Source: Propionibacteriales bacterium (GTDB taxonomy: Bacteria; Actinomycetota; Actinomycetes; Propionibacteriales; Nocardioidaceae). Taken from it: a stretch of 64,000 bases of DNA. Below, one piece after another: positions 1-8,420 of this stretch. The DNA lies in the NCBI GenBank assembly GCA_026392465.1, contig JAPLCA010000015.1, positions 124,001 to 188,000 on the forward strand, in the 5' to 3' direction. The notes below the pieces were generated by a model. That model was not told the DNA's origin. It worked only from the letters and a program-made list of their open reading frames with translations, and ran no database searches. A program made the position numbers and the translations under genes. Positions within the stretch are counted from its first letter, which is position 1. Each line of letters starts with the position of its first letter.

Positions 1-496
1 GACCACCGCCGTCGAGCAGCCGCGGTGGGCGCAGCACCACGTGCTCGACACCGGAGTCCGAGACGGCCTGCTCCATCCGCAGGAGCTCCGCGTACGCACG
101 GGCGAACACTCGTTGCACCAGGGGGTGCCCCACCCGTCGGTAGGCCTGGTTCTCACCGAGGTGGGGAGCGCCGACGGGCGCGGCGCTCGTCAGGACGACA
201 CGAGCGCCGACCCCGGCCGCAGCGTCGGCGAGCACGCCGACCGGTCGGGCCAGCTCGTGCGGGCGGGTCGTGCGGCGAGGCCCCAGGGCCGACAGCACCA
301 CGGTGGAGGCGCGCACGGCCTCCACCACCTCGGGCGCGGCCAGGTGCGGCGCCACGACGGACGTCACGCCCGGGGTGCGCCCACGCTGGGCGGCGTCCCC
401 ACGGACGACCACGAGGAGGGACAGACCCCTCTCCTGCGCCTCCTGGACGACGAGGCGGCCCGTCCTCCCACTGCCACCGAGCAGGCAGATCGTCAT
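1..496 (-). CDS. NmrA-like NAD(P)-binding protein (3' end outside window)
   Basis: The reading frame starts at ATG 496 (GTG at 499 is also possible) and runs off the left edge after about 165 codons, so the C-terminus is missing. The N-terminus has a Rossmann nucleotide-binding loop, LLGGSGRTGRLV, as in NmrA-type atypical short-chain reductases. A TSAAPVGAPHLGENQAYRR stretch and a late VVLRPPRLLDGGG segment resemble the substrate side of NAD(P)H-binding NmrA proteins. It is transcribed away from the polyketide operon and shares the 213-bp upstream region holding the heptamer repeats at 568-626, so it may belong to the same cluster. The exact reaction cannot be told; isomerase, reductase or regulator are all possible. 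Confidence 0.8.
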   Translation of the reverse strand, partial: MTICLLGGSGRTGRLVVQEAQERGLSLLVVVRGDAAQRGRTPGVTSVVAPHLAAPEVVEAVRASTVVLSALGPRRTTRPHELARPVGVLADAAAGVGARVVLTSAAPVGAPHLGENQAYRRVGHPLVQRVFARAYAELLRMEQAVSDSGVEHVVLRPPRLLDGGG

Positions 497-567
497 CACG
501 TTCTCCGTCCGTCGTCGCGGGTCTGCGAGCGAGACCCTAGGGCCCGCCGAGCGCGCCGAGGGACCTG

Positions 568-626
568 TACCGCGCATCTACCGCGACCCTTGCGGCCGCC
601 CCGTGACGTACTGCGGACGTACCGCG
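568..626. promoter_or_regulatory. Putative SARP binding sites (two pairs of 11-bp-spaced heptamers)
   Basis: TACCGCG occurs at 568-574 and again at 579-585. TACTGCG occurs at 609-615 and TACCGCG at 620-626. Both pairs have exactly 11-bp periodicity (7-bp repeat plus 4-bp spacer), the usual geometry of sites bound by Streptomyces antibiotic regulatory proteins. The pairs lie between the divergent starts at 496 and 710, upstream of the main biosynthetic operon, and a SARP gene is present at 19537-21234. I found no convincing -10 hexamer at the expected distance, so the promoters themselves are unassigned. Confidence 0.6.
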
Positions 627-709
627 CGACGGCGTCGTCACGGCGGCGCCGGCGCGACCAGGCTGAGGGAGTACCCCCACCACCGCCCAGCCATCGGAAG
701 GTGCCCTTC

Positions 710-2212
710 ATGTCCTCGACTCACACGACCGACGTCCTGATCGTCGGCGCCGGGCCCTGTGGACTCATGCTCGCCTGCGAGCTGGCCCTGGCGGGCGTGG
801 AACCGATCGTCGTGGACCGGTTGACCGCACCCACCGGGCAGTCCCGCGCCCTGGGGTTCACCGTCGGCACGATCGAGATCCTGGCGATGCGCGGGATCCT
901 CGACCGCTTCGACGGCCTGGTCCAGCAGGACGCCGTCCACTTCGCCGGCCTCCCGATCTCCGCCGAGCACCTGGGCAGCCTGCACCGCCCCGCCAACCAG
1001 TACCCGCAGTCCAGGACCGAGGCCGTGCTCGCCGCCCGCGCCACCGAGCTCGGGGTCTCGGTCCGTCGCGGGTGGGAGCTCGTCGGGCTCGAGCAGTCCG
1101 ACGAGCTCGTGACCACCCGGCTGGTGTCGGACAGCGGCGAGGAGATCGAGCTGGCCGCCCGGTACGTCGTGGCCAGCGACGGCGGCTCGAGCCGGATCCG
1201 GGGCCTCGTCGGGGCGGCGCAGACGATCACCGAGCCGAGCGTCCAGATGCTCCTCGCCGACGTGCGCGGGTGCGGCCTGCCGAACGAGCCGTTCGGGGTC
1301 AAGAAGCCTCGCGGCATGGTCATGTCCGCGCCCCTGGGCGACGGGACCGAGCGCCTCATCGTGTGCGAGTACGGTGCTGGGCTCCTCCCGCAAGGAGTAC
1401 CGGTCACGATGCAGCACGTCAGCGACGCCTACGAGCGGGTCACCGGTCGCAGTCTCGCCGGGGGACGCTCGGTCTGGGCGAGCTCGTTCACCGACGCGGG
1501 AGCTCTCGCCGACCGATACCTGCACGGCCGGGTCGTCCTGCTGGGCGACAGCGCCCACACCCACCTGCCAGCGGGCGGGCAGGGGATGAACGTCGGCATC
1601 CAGGACGCCGTGAACCTCGGCTTCAAGCTCGCTGCCGTCGTCCAGGGTCGAGCCGGTCCCGAGCTGCTGCAGAGCTACGAGGACGAGCGGCGACCGGTCG
1701 GCGTCGCCCTGCTGGAGAACACGGCGGCCCAGGGCCAGCTGTTCCTGCGCGGCCCGGAGGTCGACCCGCTGCGCAGCGTCCTGCGCGACCTGATCCGGCT
1801 GCCCGACGCCGCGAGGAGGCTCGGCCGGTCGGTCAGCGGACTCGATATCCGGTACGCGTGCGGTCCGTCGGACGCGCCCGACCTGGTCGGGACCCGCCTG
1901 GACCTCGGTGCGATCGCCGACGAGGACCGTGCCCGCGCGACAGAGCCCCTGACGCGGGCCCGCGCGGCGCTGCTCGTCGTCGGCGACGGGACCGTGCCCG
2001 TCGACCTCGACGACGTCGTGGCCGCCGTGGAGCCCCTCGACGTGGTGGCGGTGCACGCCGCACCGAGTCGCCATCTGCCTCGAGCAGTCCTGGTCCGTCC
2101 CGACGGTCACGTCGTCTGGGCGGAACCCCAGGATCTCGCGGAGCTCCGCCGGGCCGCCAACGCCTGGTGCGGGCTCGTCCGCACCGCCCATCCCCAAGCC
2201 GTGGAGGTCTGA
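710..2212 (+). CDS. FAD-dependent aromatic polyketide hydroxylase
   Basis: This 500-residue class A flavoprotein monooxygenase (FAD_binding_3 family) probably hydroxylates the polyketide using NAD(P)H and oxygen. The FAD loop VGAGPCGLMLACELA is near residue 13. The GD motif VVLLGDSAHTHLPAGGQGMN is near residue 278, and a thioredoxin-like C-terminal domain ends in PRAVLVRPDGHVVWA. Size and layout match polyketide hydroxylases such as those of anthracycline and tetracenomycin clusters. ATG 710 is chosen because the FAD loop begins right after it; the open frame extends upstream to about 41 but has no homologous content. It is the first gene of a tightly coupled operon, and the next start is one base beyond its stop. 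Confidence 0.92.
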   Translation: MSSTHTTDVLIVGAGPCGLMLACELALAGVEPIVVDRLTAPTGQSRALGFTVGTIEILAMRGILDRFDGLVQQDAVHFAGLPISAEHLGSLHRPANQYPQSRTEAVLAARATELGVSVRRGWELVGLEQSDELVTTRLVSDSGEEIELAARYVVASDGGSSRIRGLVGAAQTITEPSVQMLLADVRGCGLPNEPFGVKKPRGMVMSAPLGDGTERLIVCEYGAGLLPQGVPVTMQHVSDAYERVTGRSLAGGRSVWASSFTDAGALADRYLHGRVVLLGDSAHTHLPAGGQGMNVGIQDAVNLGFKLAAVVQGRAGPELLQSYEDERRPVGVALLENTAAQGQLFLRGPEVDPLRSVLRDLIRLPDAARRLGRSVSGLDIRYACGPSDAPDLVGTRLDLGAIADEDRARATEPLTRARAALLVVGDGTVPVDLDDVVAAVEPLDVVAVHAAPSRHLPRAVLVRPDGHVVWAEPQDLAELRRAANAWCGLVRTAHPQAVEV

Positions 2213-2213
2213 C

Positions 2214-2540
2214 ATGCACAGCAATCTCATCGTGGCCCGCATGGAGCCGGGGCACCAGCAGGAGGTGGCCGAGCTGTTCGCCCGGTTCGACCGCACCGAC
2301 ATGCCCGGGCGCATGGGCACCCGACGACGTCAGCTCTTCGAGTTCGAGGGGCTCTACTTCCACCTGCAGGACTTCGAGGCCGAGGAGACGGACACCGCGA
2401 TCGAGGCGGCGAAGAACGACCCGCGCTTCGTGCAGGTGAGCGCCGACCTCCGCCCGTTCATCGAGCCCTACAAGCCGGACTGGGCGTCGCCGAAGGACGC
2501 GATGGCCCGTCGCTTCTACACGTGGGAGCAGGGCCGATGA
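2214..2540 (+). CDS. TcmI-type polyketide cyclase
   Basis: This 108-residue protein matches the small single-domain cyclase family typified by TcmI (Cyclase_polyket, ferredoxin-like dimer). These enzymes close later rings of aromatic polyketides. The N-terminus MHSNLIVARMEPGHQQEVAE and the GLYFHLQDFE and PFIEPY segments are typical of the family, and the length is as expected. It follows the hydroxylase by one base, and its stop codon overlaps the start of KS-alpha (ATGA), so it is translated with the minimal PKS. Together with the didomain aromatase/cyclase at 6074 it indicates that more than one ring is formed enzymatically. Confidence 0.92.
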   Translation: MHSNLIVARMEPGHQQEVAELFARFDRTDMPGRMGTRRRQLFEFEGLYFHLQDFEAEETDTAIEAAKNDPRFVQVSADLRPFIEPYKPDWASPKDAMARRFYTWEQGR

Positions 2541-3805
2541 GCGCGCGCCAGCAGCGCCGCGTGGTCGTCACCGGGGTCGGGGTCGTGGCCCCGGGCGGTG
2601 TCGGTCGGGAGCCGTTCTGGACCCAGCTCCAGGAGGGTCGGACCGCGACACGTCGGCTCAGCAACTGCCCGCCCGAGGGCTTTCGCAGCCAGGTGGCGGC
2701 CGAGGTCGACCTGCCGGCCGACGTCGTCGCCACCCGACCTGACGGCGCCGTGCTCGACCGGGCGACCGTGTTCGCCATGGTCGCGGCCCGCGAGGCCTGG
2801 GACGACGCGGCTCCGGCGTCGCACTACGCCGCGGAGCGGCTGGGCGTGTGCCTGGGCTCCGCGGTCGGGGCCACGACGTCGCTCGAGCGGGTGTACCGCG
2901 ACATGAGTCACGAGGGAGAGCTGTGGAACGTGGTGGCCGACGCCCCACCGGAGCTCTACGACTACTTCGTGCCGAGCTCGATCGCCGCGGAGGTGGCCGA
3001 GCTCGTCGGCGCCGACGGCCCCGTGAGCGTGATCTCCACCGGCTGCACCTCAGGGATCGACGCGGTCGGCCAGGCCGCCGACCTCATCCGTTCAGGCGTC
3101 CTCGACGCCGTGGTGAGCGGCGCCACCGAGGCCCCGATCTCGGAGATCACGGTGGCCTGCTTCGACAGCATCCGTGCGACGTCGACCGACAACGAGACGC
3201 CGGAGCGGGCCTCGCGCCCGTTCGACGCGACGCGGGGCGGCTTCGTGCTGGGGGAGGGGGCCGCAGTCTTCGTGCTGGAGGAGCTGACGCACGCGCTGGA
3301 CCGCGGCGCCACGGTCTACGCCGAGGTGGTCGGGTACGGCAGCCGCTGCAACGCCCACCACATGACGGGCCTGCGCGCCGACGGCGCGGAGCTGGCGGAG
3401 GCGGTGACGGCGGCCCTGGACCAGGCACAGGTGACCGCACCGGAGATCGACTACGTCAACGCCCACGGCTCGGGGACCAAGCAGAACGACCTGCACGAGA
3501 CGGCCGCCCTGCTGCGCAGTCTCGGCGAACGGGCGCGCGAGGTTCCCATCAGCTCGATCAAGTCGATGGTGGGGCACTCCCTGGGAGCGATCGGCTCGAT
3601 CGAGATCGCCGCCTGTCTGCTCGTGCTGCGTGACGGCGTGGTGCCGCCGACCGCGAACCTCACGACCCCGGACCCGGACCTCCCGCTCGACTACGTCCCG
3701 AACACCAGCCGGGCCGTGGCCGCGCGCACCGTGCTCACCACGGGCAGCGGCTTCGGCGGGTTCCAGAGCGCCATGGTGCTGCGGACCCTGGAGGTGGCCC
3801 GATGA
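2537..3805 (+). CDS. Type II PKS ketosynthase alpha (KS-alpha)
   Basis: This 422-residue chain-elongating ketosynthase condenses malonyl-ACP units with its KS-beta partner. The active-site cysteine is in SVISTGCTSGIDA (Cys170). The histidines are in NAHGSGT (His310) and SMVGHSLGA (His347), with the conserved Lys342 in SSIKS. All catalytic residues are therefore present. ATG 2537 overlaps the cyclase stop, and no other start fits the VVVTGVGVVAPGG N-terminus. It overlaps KS-beta by four bases, giving the usual KS-alpha/KS-beta/ACP order of a minimal PKS. Confidence 0.96.
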   Translation: MSARQQRRVVVTGVGVVAPGGVGREPFWTQLQEGRTATRRLSNCPPEGFRSQVAAEVDLPADVVATRPDGAVLDRATVFAMVAAREAWDDAAPASHYAAERLGVCLGSAVGATTSLERVYRDMSHEGELWNVVADAPPELYDYFVPSSIAAEVAELVGADGPVSVISTGCTSGIDAVGQAADLIRSGVLDAVVSGATEAPISEITVACFDSIRATSTDNETPERASRPFDATRGGFVLGEGAAVFVLEELTHALDRGATVYAEVVGYGSRCNAHHMTGLRADGAELAEAVTAALDQAQVTAPEIDYVNAHGSGTKQNDLHETAALLRSLGERAREVPISSIKSMVGHSLGAIGSIEIAACLLVLRDGVVPPTANLTTPDPDLPLDYVPNTSRAVAARTVLTTGSGFGGFQSAMVLRTLEVAR

Positions 3806-5019
3806 TCCGCGAACCTGCCGCGATCACCGGGATCGGCATCGTCTCCCCGATCGGCAACGACCGCGAGGCGCACTGGATCGCCCAGCAGAAGGGTGTGCAC
3901 GGCATCGCCGCGGTGGAGCGCTTCGACGCGTCGAGCTACGCCTCGACCCTCGCGGGCGAGGTCCGCGACCTCGATCCCGCGCCGGCCCTCGGTGGACGGC
4001 TGATGAGCTCGACCGACTGGATGACGCAGATGTCGCTCGTGGCCGCGGCGGAGGCCGTGGCCGACTCCGGCATCGCCGAGCGGCACGAGCCAGGGCGCTG
4101 CGGGGTCTTCACGGCATCCACCGCCGGGGGGTACGAGTTCGGTCAGCGTGAGCTGCAGAACCTCTGGAGCCGGGGACCGAAGTACGTGAGTGCCTACCAG
4201 TCGTACGCGTGGTTCTACGCCGTCAACACCGGCCAGATCTCGATCAGGCACGGCTTCAAGGGGCACTCGGGTGTCGTCGTCGCCGACGCCGCGGGCGCTC
4301 TCGACGCGCTGGCGAGCTCGGCGGCCCACCTCCACCACGGCAACGCCGCCATGGTCAGCGGCGCCGTCGACGGGACGCTGTGCCCGTGGGGCTGGGTCGC
4401 GCACGTCGCCGGGGGCGGGACGACGTCGGCATCGGACCCGGAGACCGCCTACCTGCCCTTCGACCCCCGTGCGTCGGGTGCGGTCGTGGGAGAGGGCGGG
4501 GCGCACCTGGTGCTCGAACGCGCCGCCGACGCGACCGGACGCGCCTACGCCCTGCTCGTGGGCCATGCGTCGGGATTCGTGCGCAGCTCCCAGGACCCGA
4601 CGACCGTGCTGCGTCGCGTCGTCGAGGCAGCGCTGGCCGACGCCGACGTGCGGCCCGACCGGATCGACCTCGTGCTGGCCGACGGAGCGGGGACGGTGGC
4701 AGCCGACGCCGACGAGGCCGCCGTCCTGCGCAGCGTCTTCGGACCCCGACGCGTGCCGGTCACGGTGCCCAAGGCAGCCGTCGGTCGCCTCCAGGCCGGC
4801 GGCGCCGCGCTCGACGTGGCGGTGGCCGCCCTGGCGCTGCGCGACGGCCTGACACCCCCCACCGTCCACAGCCAGGTCGACCCGGCACACGGCATCGACC
4901 TGGTCACCGAGCCGAGGGCCGGGTCGCTCAACTCGGTCCTCGTCGTCGCCCGAGGTCGCGGGGGCTTCGTGTCCGCGGTCGTCCTCACCTCACCTCATCA
5001 CCATCCCGAAGGAGCCTGA
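3802..5019 (+). CDS. Type II PKS chain length factor (KS-beta)
   Basis: This 405-residue thiolase-fold protein is the ketosynthase-like partner that sets chain length. As expected for a KS-beta, the nucleophilic cysteine is absent. Where most KS-betas carry glutamine (VVAEQAGGLDA-type motif), this one reads VVVADAAGALDAL, so Ala163 replaces the Gln tied to malonyl-ACP decarboxylation. The codon is GCC, which needs several base changes from CAG or CAA, so a single sequencing error is unlikely. The C-terminal half has a regular FDPRASGAVVGEGGAHLVLE segment. The ATG overlaps the KS-alpha stop, and the ACP follows two bases after the stop. Confidence 0.95.
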   Translation: MIREPAAITGIGIVSPIGNDREAHWIAQQKGVHGIAAVERFDASSYASTLAGEVRDLDPAPALGGRLMSSTDWMTQMSLVAAAEAVADSGIAERHEPGRCGVFTASTAGGYEFGQRELQNLWSRGPKYVSAYQSYAWFYAVNTGQISIRHGFKGHSGVVVADAAGALDALASSAAHLHHGNAAMVSGAVDGTLCPWGWVAHVAGGGTTSASDPETAYLPFDPRASGAVVGEGGAHLVLERAADATGRAYALLVGHASGFVRSSQDPTTVLRRVVEAALADADVRPDRIDLVLADGAGTVAADADEAAVLRSVFGPRRVPVTVPKAAVGRLQAGGAALDVAVAALALRDGLTPPTVHSQVDPAHGIDLVTEPRAGSLNSVLVVARGRGGFVSAVVLTSPHHHPEGA

Positions 5020-5021
5020 CC

Positions 5022-5285
5022 ATGCCCGTCATCACCCTGGACGACGTCAAGCGCGCCCTGGTCGAAGGAGCCGGCGTCGATGCCGGAGTCGACCTCGAGC
5101 GCGGGATCGCCACCCTGACCTTCGAGGAGCTCGGCTACGACTCCCTCGCAGTGCTCGAGACCGGGCTGCGGCTCGGTCGCGAGAACGGTGTCGAGATCGA
5201 CGACGAGCAGCTCGCCGACATCGAGACGCCGCAGGACCTCGCCGACGCGGTGAACCAGGCGCTCGCCGAAGCGGCGGTCGCCTGA
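5022..5285 (+). CDS. Acyl carrier protein of the type II PKS
   Basis: This 87-residue acyl carrier protein carries the growing poly-beta-keto chain on phosphopantetheine. The attachment site is Ser41 in ELGYDSLAVLE. The acidic four-helix layout and length are normal for aromatic PKS ACPs. The start at ATG 5022 follows a good ribosome site (GAAGGAGCC, near 5008-5016) after the KS-beta stop. The stop TGA overlaps the ketoreductase ATG by one base. Confidence 0.95.
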   Translation: MPVITLDDVKRALVEGAGVDAGVDLERGIATLTFEELGYDSLAVLETGLRLGRENGVEIDDEQLADIETPQDLADAVNQALAEAAVA

Positions 5286-6064
5286 TGTCCGCCGCCAAGG
5301 AGCCGGCCATCGTCACCGGGGGCACGAGCGGCATCGGGCTGGCCACGGCGCGGACCCTCGCCGAGCTCGGGCACGACGTGCTCCTGTGCGGCCGCGACCC
5401 CGATGCGGTGTCCAGGACCGTCGTCGACCTCAAGGGTCTGCCCGGAGCAGTCGAGGGCGTCGTCGCCGACGTCACCGACCCCGACCAGGTGGAGTCCTTC
5501 GTCCAGACCGCCGTGAGCGCCTTCGGGCACGTCGGGGTCGTCGTCAACAACGCCGGGTTGAACGGCGGTGGCGTCACCGCGGAGCTGAGCGACGAGCTCT
5601 GGCACGCGGTCATGGCCGGCAACCTGCACAGCGTCTTCTACGTGACTCGGGCCGCGCTGCGTCTGGGTGCCGTGCCGGACGGCAGCGGTCGGATCATCAG
5701 CATCGCCTCGACCGCCGGGAAGCAGGGAGTCCTGCTCGCCGCGCCCTACTCGGCCTCGAAGCATGGCGTCGTCGGCTTCACCAAGGCGCTCGGCAAGGAG
5801 CTGGCCCCCCGTGGCATCACCGTCAACGCCGTGTGTCCCGGCTACGTAGAGACGCCGATGGCCGAACGGGTCCGGCAGGGCTACGCCGCCGCATGGCACA
5901 CCAGCACCGACGAGGTCATGACGCAGTTCGAGGCCAAGATCCCGCTGGGTCGCTACTCCACCCCCGAGGAGGTGGCCGGGATGGTCGCCTACCTCGCCTC
6001 GCCCACCGCGGGCTCGGTCACGGCGCAGGCGCTCAACGTCTGCGGCGGGCTCGGAAACTTCTAG
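5285..6064 (+). CDS. ActIII-type polyketide ketoreductase
   Basis: This 259-residue short-chain dehydrogenase uses NADPH to reduce one keto group (normally C9) of the nascent polyketide. The cofactor loop is TGGTSGIG and the NNAG motif is followed by LNGGGVTAEL, very close to the ActIII PGG-region signature. The catalytic Ser-Tyr-Lys are in ISIASTAG and PYSASKHG. The protein ends in the typical NVCGGLGNF. Its presence predicts a reduced polyketide class (actinorhodin-, anthracycline- or angucycline-like) rather than an unreduced tetracenomycin type. It is coupled to the ACP gene by a one-base overlap. Confidence 0.95.
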   Translation: MSAAKEPAIVTGGTSGIGLATARTLAELGHDVLLCGRDPDAVSRTVVDLKGLPGAVEGVVADVTDPDQVESFVQTAVSAFGHVGVVVNNAGLNGGGVTAELSDELWHAVMAGNLHSVFYVTRAALRLGAVPDGSGRIISIASTAGKQGVLLAAPYSASKHGVVGFTKALGKELAPRGITVNAVCPGYVETPMAERVRQGYAAAWHTSTDEVMTQFEAKIPLGRYSTPEEVAGMVAYLASPTAGSVTAQALNVCGGLGNF

Positions 6065-6073
6065 GAGATCACG

Positions 6074-7021
6074 ATGAACCTGCGCGAAGTCACCCACACG
6101 ACCGAGATCGACGCCCCCGCGGCAGAGGTGTTCGGCTGGTTGCGCGACGTCGGCCGGTGGCCGACCGTCTTCCCGCCCACGATCCACGCCGAGGTGCTGG
6201 AGCCCGGCGAGCGGGAGGAGACGATCCGGCTCTGGGCGACGGCGAACGGGACGCCGAAGACCTGGACGTCGCGGCGTGCGATCGACCCCGAGGGGCTCAC
6301 GATCGAGTTCCGGCAGGAGCGCACGGCGCACCCGGTCGGCGAAATGGTGGGTCGGTGGAGCGTCGAGGCGATCTCCCCGCACCGGGCCCGCGTGCTGCTG
6401 TACCACGGCTTCCGCCCGCGGGAGGACGTCGCGGAGCAGTGGTCGGTGATCGAGTCGGCCGTCGAGCGCAACAGCACGGCCGAGCTCGAGGCCCTGCGGC
6501 TCGCGGCCGAGACCGCAGCCTCCACGCCCGCCCGGTTGTTCACGTTCGTCGACGTGATCGAGGTGGACGGCTCGGCGCGACTCGCCTTCGAGTTCCTCGA
6601 CCGTGGCGACCTGTGGGGGGAGCGGCTCGACCACGTGCCGGCCGTCGAGCTCGAGACCTACGACGGTGGTCTCCAGCGCCTCGCGATGACGACGCGCACC
6701 CCCGACGGCGCCGAGCACGTGACCGAGTCCTTCCGGGTCTCGTTCCCGGAGCGGCGCGTCCTGTACTACAAGCAGACGACGCTCCCGCCGCTGCTGGCCC
6801 TGCACACGGGCGTGTGGAGGGTGCAAGAGGTCGACGGCCGGCTGAGGGTCTCCTCGGAGCACACCGTCGCGATCGAGGAGGAGCTGCTCGCCGAGGTGCT
6901 CGGCGCGTCCGCGAGCGTCGCCGACGCCCAGGGGCTGGCCCGAGCGAACCTGGGGGCGAACAGCCGGCTCACCCTCGGTCGTCTGGCCGACTTCGCCACG
7001 CGCGGAAGCACGGTGGCGTGA
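6074..7021 (+). CDS. Didomain polyketide aromatase/cyclase
   Basis: This 315-residue protein is made of two START/SRPBCC-fold halves (about residues 5-150 and 165-305). It belongs to the didomain ARO/CYC class that closes and aromatises the first ring of C9-reduced polyketides, as ActVII does. The N-terminal half begins EVTHTTEIDAPAAEVFGWL. The second half carries the DVIEVDGSARLAF and TLPPLLALHTGVWRV segments found in this class. The pairing of a didomain aromatase with an ActIII-type ketoreductase is internally consistent. The stop overlaps the P450 ATG by one base. Confidence 0.93.
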   Translation: MNLREVTHTTEIDAPAAEVFGWLRDVGRWPTVFPPTIHAEVLEPGEREETIRLWATANGTPKTWTSRRAIDPEGLTIEFRQERTAHPVGEMVGRWSVEAISPHRARVLLYHGFRPREDVAEQWSVIESAVERNSTAELEALRLAAETAASTPARLFTFVDVIEVDGSARLAFEFLDRGDLWGERLDHVPAVELETYDGGLQRLAMTTRTPDGAEHVTESFRVSFPERRVLYYKQTTLPPLLALHTGVWRVQEVDGRLRVSSEHTVAIEEELLAEVLGASASVADAQGLARANLGANSRLTLGRLADFATRGSTVA

Positions 7022-8211
7022 TGACGACCGCGACCGAGCCCCTCGACCTCTTCAGCGACGAGGTGCTGCGAGACCCCTACCCCGCCTACGCGCAGCTGCG
7101 CGAGGCCGGCGACGCGGTGTGGCTCCCCGAGCACGAGGTCTGGGCGCTGCCGCACTACCGCAACGTCTTCGCCGCCCTGCACGCCCCGGACGTGTTCTCG
7201 TCGGCCTCGGGGGTCGGGATCACCGAGCGGCTCAACCGGGCGCAGTCCGGCAGCACGCTCACGAGCGACCCGCCCTACCACGACCAGGTCCGGTCGCTCG
7301 TCTCGCGGCACCTCACCCCGCGGGCGCTGCGCGAGATCAACGCCGAGGTGGAGGCGTGGGCCGACCGACTGGTCCTGGGGCTCCTCGAGAGGGACTCGTT
7401 CGAGGTCGTGCGCGACTTCGCCCAGGCCTTCCCCCTCTCGCTCGTCCCCGACCTCCTGGGCTGGCCGATCGACGAGGGCCGCGAGATCCTGCTCGACTGG
7501 GCGTCGGCCGGTTTCAACGCCTTCGGACCCGCGAACGAGCGGACCCTCGCCGGTCTGCACCACTTCGGCGACATGCACGAGTTCCTGCACCGGATGTCCC
7601 AGCCCGGAAACCTGCGAGCCGGGAGCTGGGGCGCCGAGCTCGTCGAGGAGGCGCAGCGCGGTGAGATCGGGGCCGAGCTGGTCCCGGCGCTGCTCGGCGA
7701 CTTCCTGTTCCCGTCGATGGACACGTCGGTGAGTGCCCTGTCGAGCCTCGTCGACCTGCTGGGGCGTCACCCGGAGCAGTACGCGCTCCTGCGCGCCGAG
7801 CCCGACCTCGTCCCGGCCGCCTTCAACGAGATCGTCAGGTTCGAGGCGCCGCTACGAGGGTTCACCCGGCTCGCCCTGGCGGGCCACCGGCTCGGAGACC
7901 ACGTGGTCTCCGAGGGGGACCGGGTCTACCTGTTGTTCGCCTCGGCGAACCGTGACGCCTCGTTCTGGTCCTCGGACCCGGACCGCTTCGACATCACCCG
8001 ACCTGACGTGAGCAAGCACCTCGGCTTCGGCCACGGCATCCACGGTTGCGTCGGCCAGGCTCTCTCGCGCCTCGAGGGGCACTCGCTCCTCAAGGCGATG
8101 ATCCGCCACGTCGAGCACATCGAGGTCGGGCCCGCCACGTGGCGGTTGCACAACACGATCCGCGGGATCGAGTCGATGACGGCGACCTTCGAGGGATCGA
8201 GGCGAGCATGA
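7021..8211 (+). CDS. Cytochrome P450
   Basis: This 396-residue bacterial class I P450 is probably a tailoring oxidase of the polyketide. The heme loop FGHGIHGCVGQ places the thiolate ligand at Cys343. The ExxR motif is EIVR (Glu270-Arg273) and the DPDRFD segment is present. The I-helix reads FPSMDTS (residues 230-236), so the acid-alcohol pair Asp234-Thr235 is kept but the usual Ala/Gly-Gly before it is Pro-Ser. That might affect oxygen handling or the reaction type. A ferredoxin and a ferredoxin reductase follow directly, giving a complete electron chain. Confidence 0.95.
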   Translation: MTTATEPLDLFSDEVLRDPYPAYAQLREAGDAVWLPEHEVWALPHYRNVFAALHAPDVFSSASGVGITERLNRAQSGSTLTSDPPYHDQVRSLVSRHLTPRALREINAEVEAWADRLVLGLLERDSFEVVRDFAQAFPLSLVPDLLGWPIDEGREILLDWASAGFNAFGPANERTLAGLHHFGDMHEFLHRMSQPGNLRAGSWGAELVEEAQRGEIGAELVPALLGDFLFPSMDTSVSALSSLVDLLGRHPEQYALLRAEPDLVPAAFNEIVRFEAPLRGFTRLALAGHRLGDHVVSEGDRVYLLFASANRDASFWSSDPDRFDITRPDVSKHLGFGHGIHGCVGQALSRLEGHSLLKAMIRHVEHIEVGPATWRLHNTIRGIESMTATFEGSRRA

Positions 8212-8420
8212 GCGCCTTCGAGCTCGACTCCTCGCGCTGCGAGGGGCACGGCGTGTGCGTCGACGCCGCTCCGCACCTGCTCGCGCTCGACGACGAGGGC
8301 GAGCTGGTGCTGCTCGCCGAGACGTTCGGCGACGCAGACGCCGACGCAGCGGCGGACGCGGCCCTCGTGTGTCCCGTCGCCGCGCTGCGTGTCGTGGGTC
8401 CGGGCGAGGCGTCGTCGTGA
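8208..8420 (+). CDS. [3Fe-4S]-type ferredoxin
   Basis: This 70-residue acidic ferredoxin has cysteines in RCEGHGVCVDA and LVCPVAAL. That is the three-cysteine pattern of the ferredoxins that serve actinobacterial P450s. Here the residue between the first and last cysteines is Gly/His rather than a fourth cysteine, so a 3Fe-4S cluster is expected. ATG 8208 overlaps the P450 stop and its own stop overlaps the GTG of the reductase, so the three proteins are made as a set. Confidence 0.93.
   Translation: MSAFELDSSRCEGHGVCVDAAPHLLALDDEGELVLLAETFGDADADAAADAALVCPVAALRVVGPGEASS

Noticed and set aside
638-2320. 560-residue open frame antisense to the first hydroxylase
   Set aside because: It is a mirror of the codon bias in very GC-rich DNA. 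The sense strand carries clear flavoprotein motifs and the antisense product has none.
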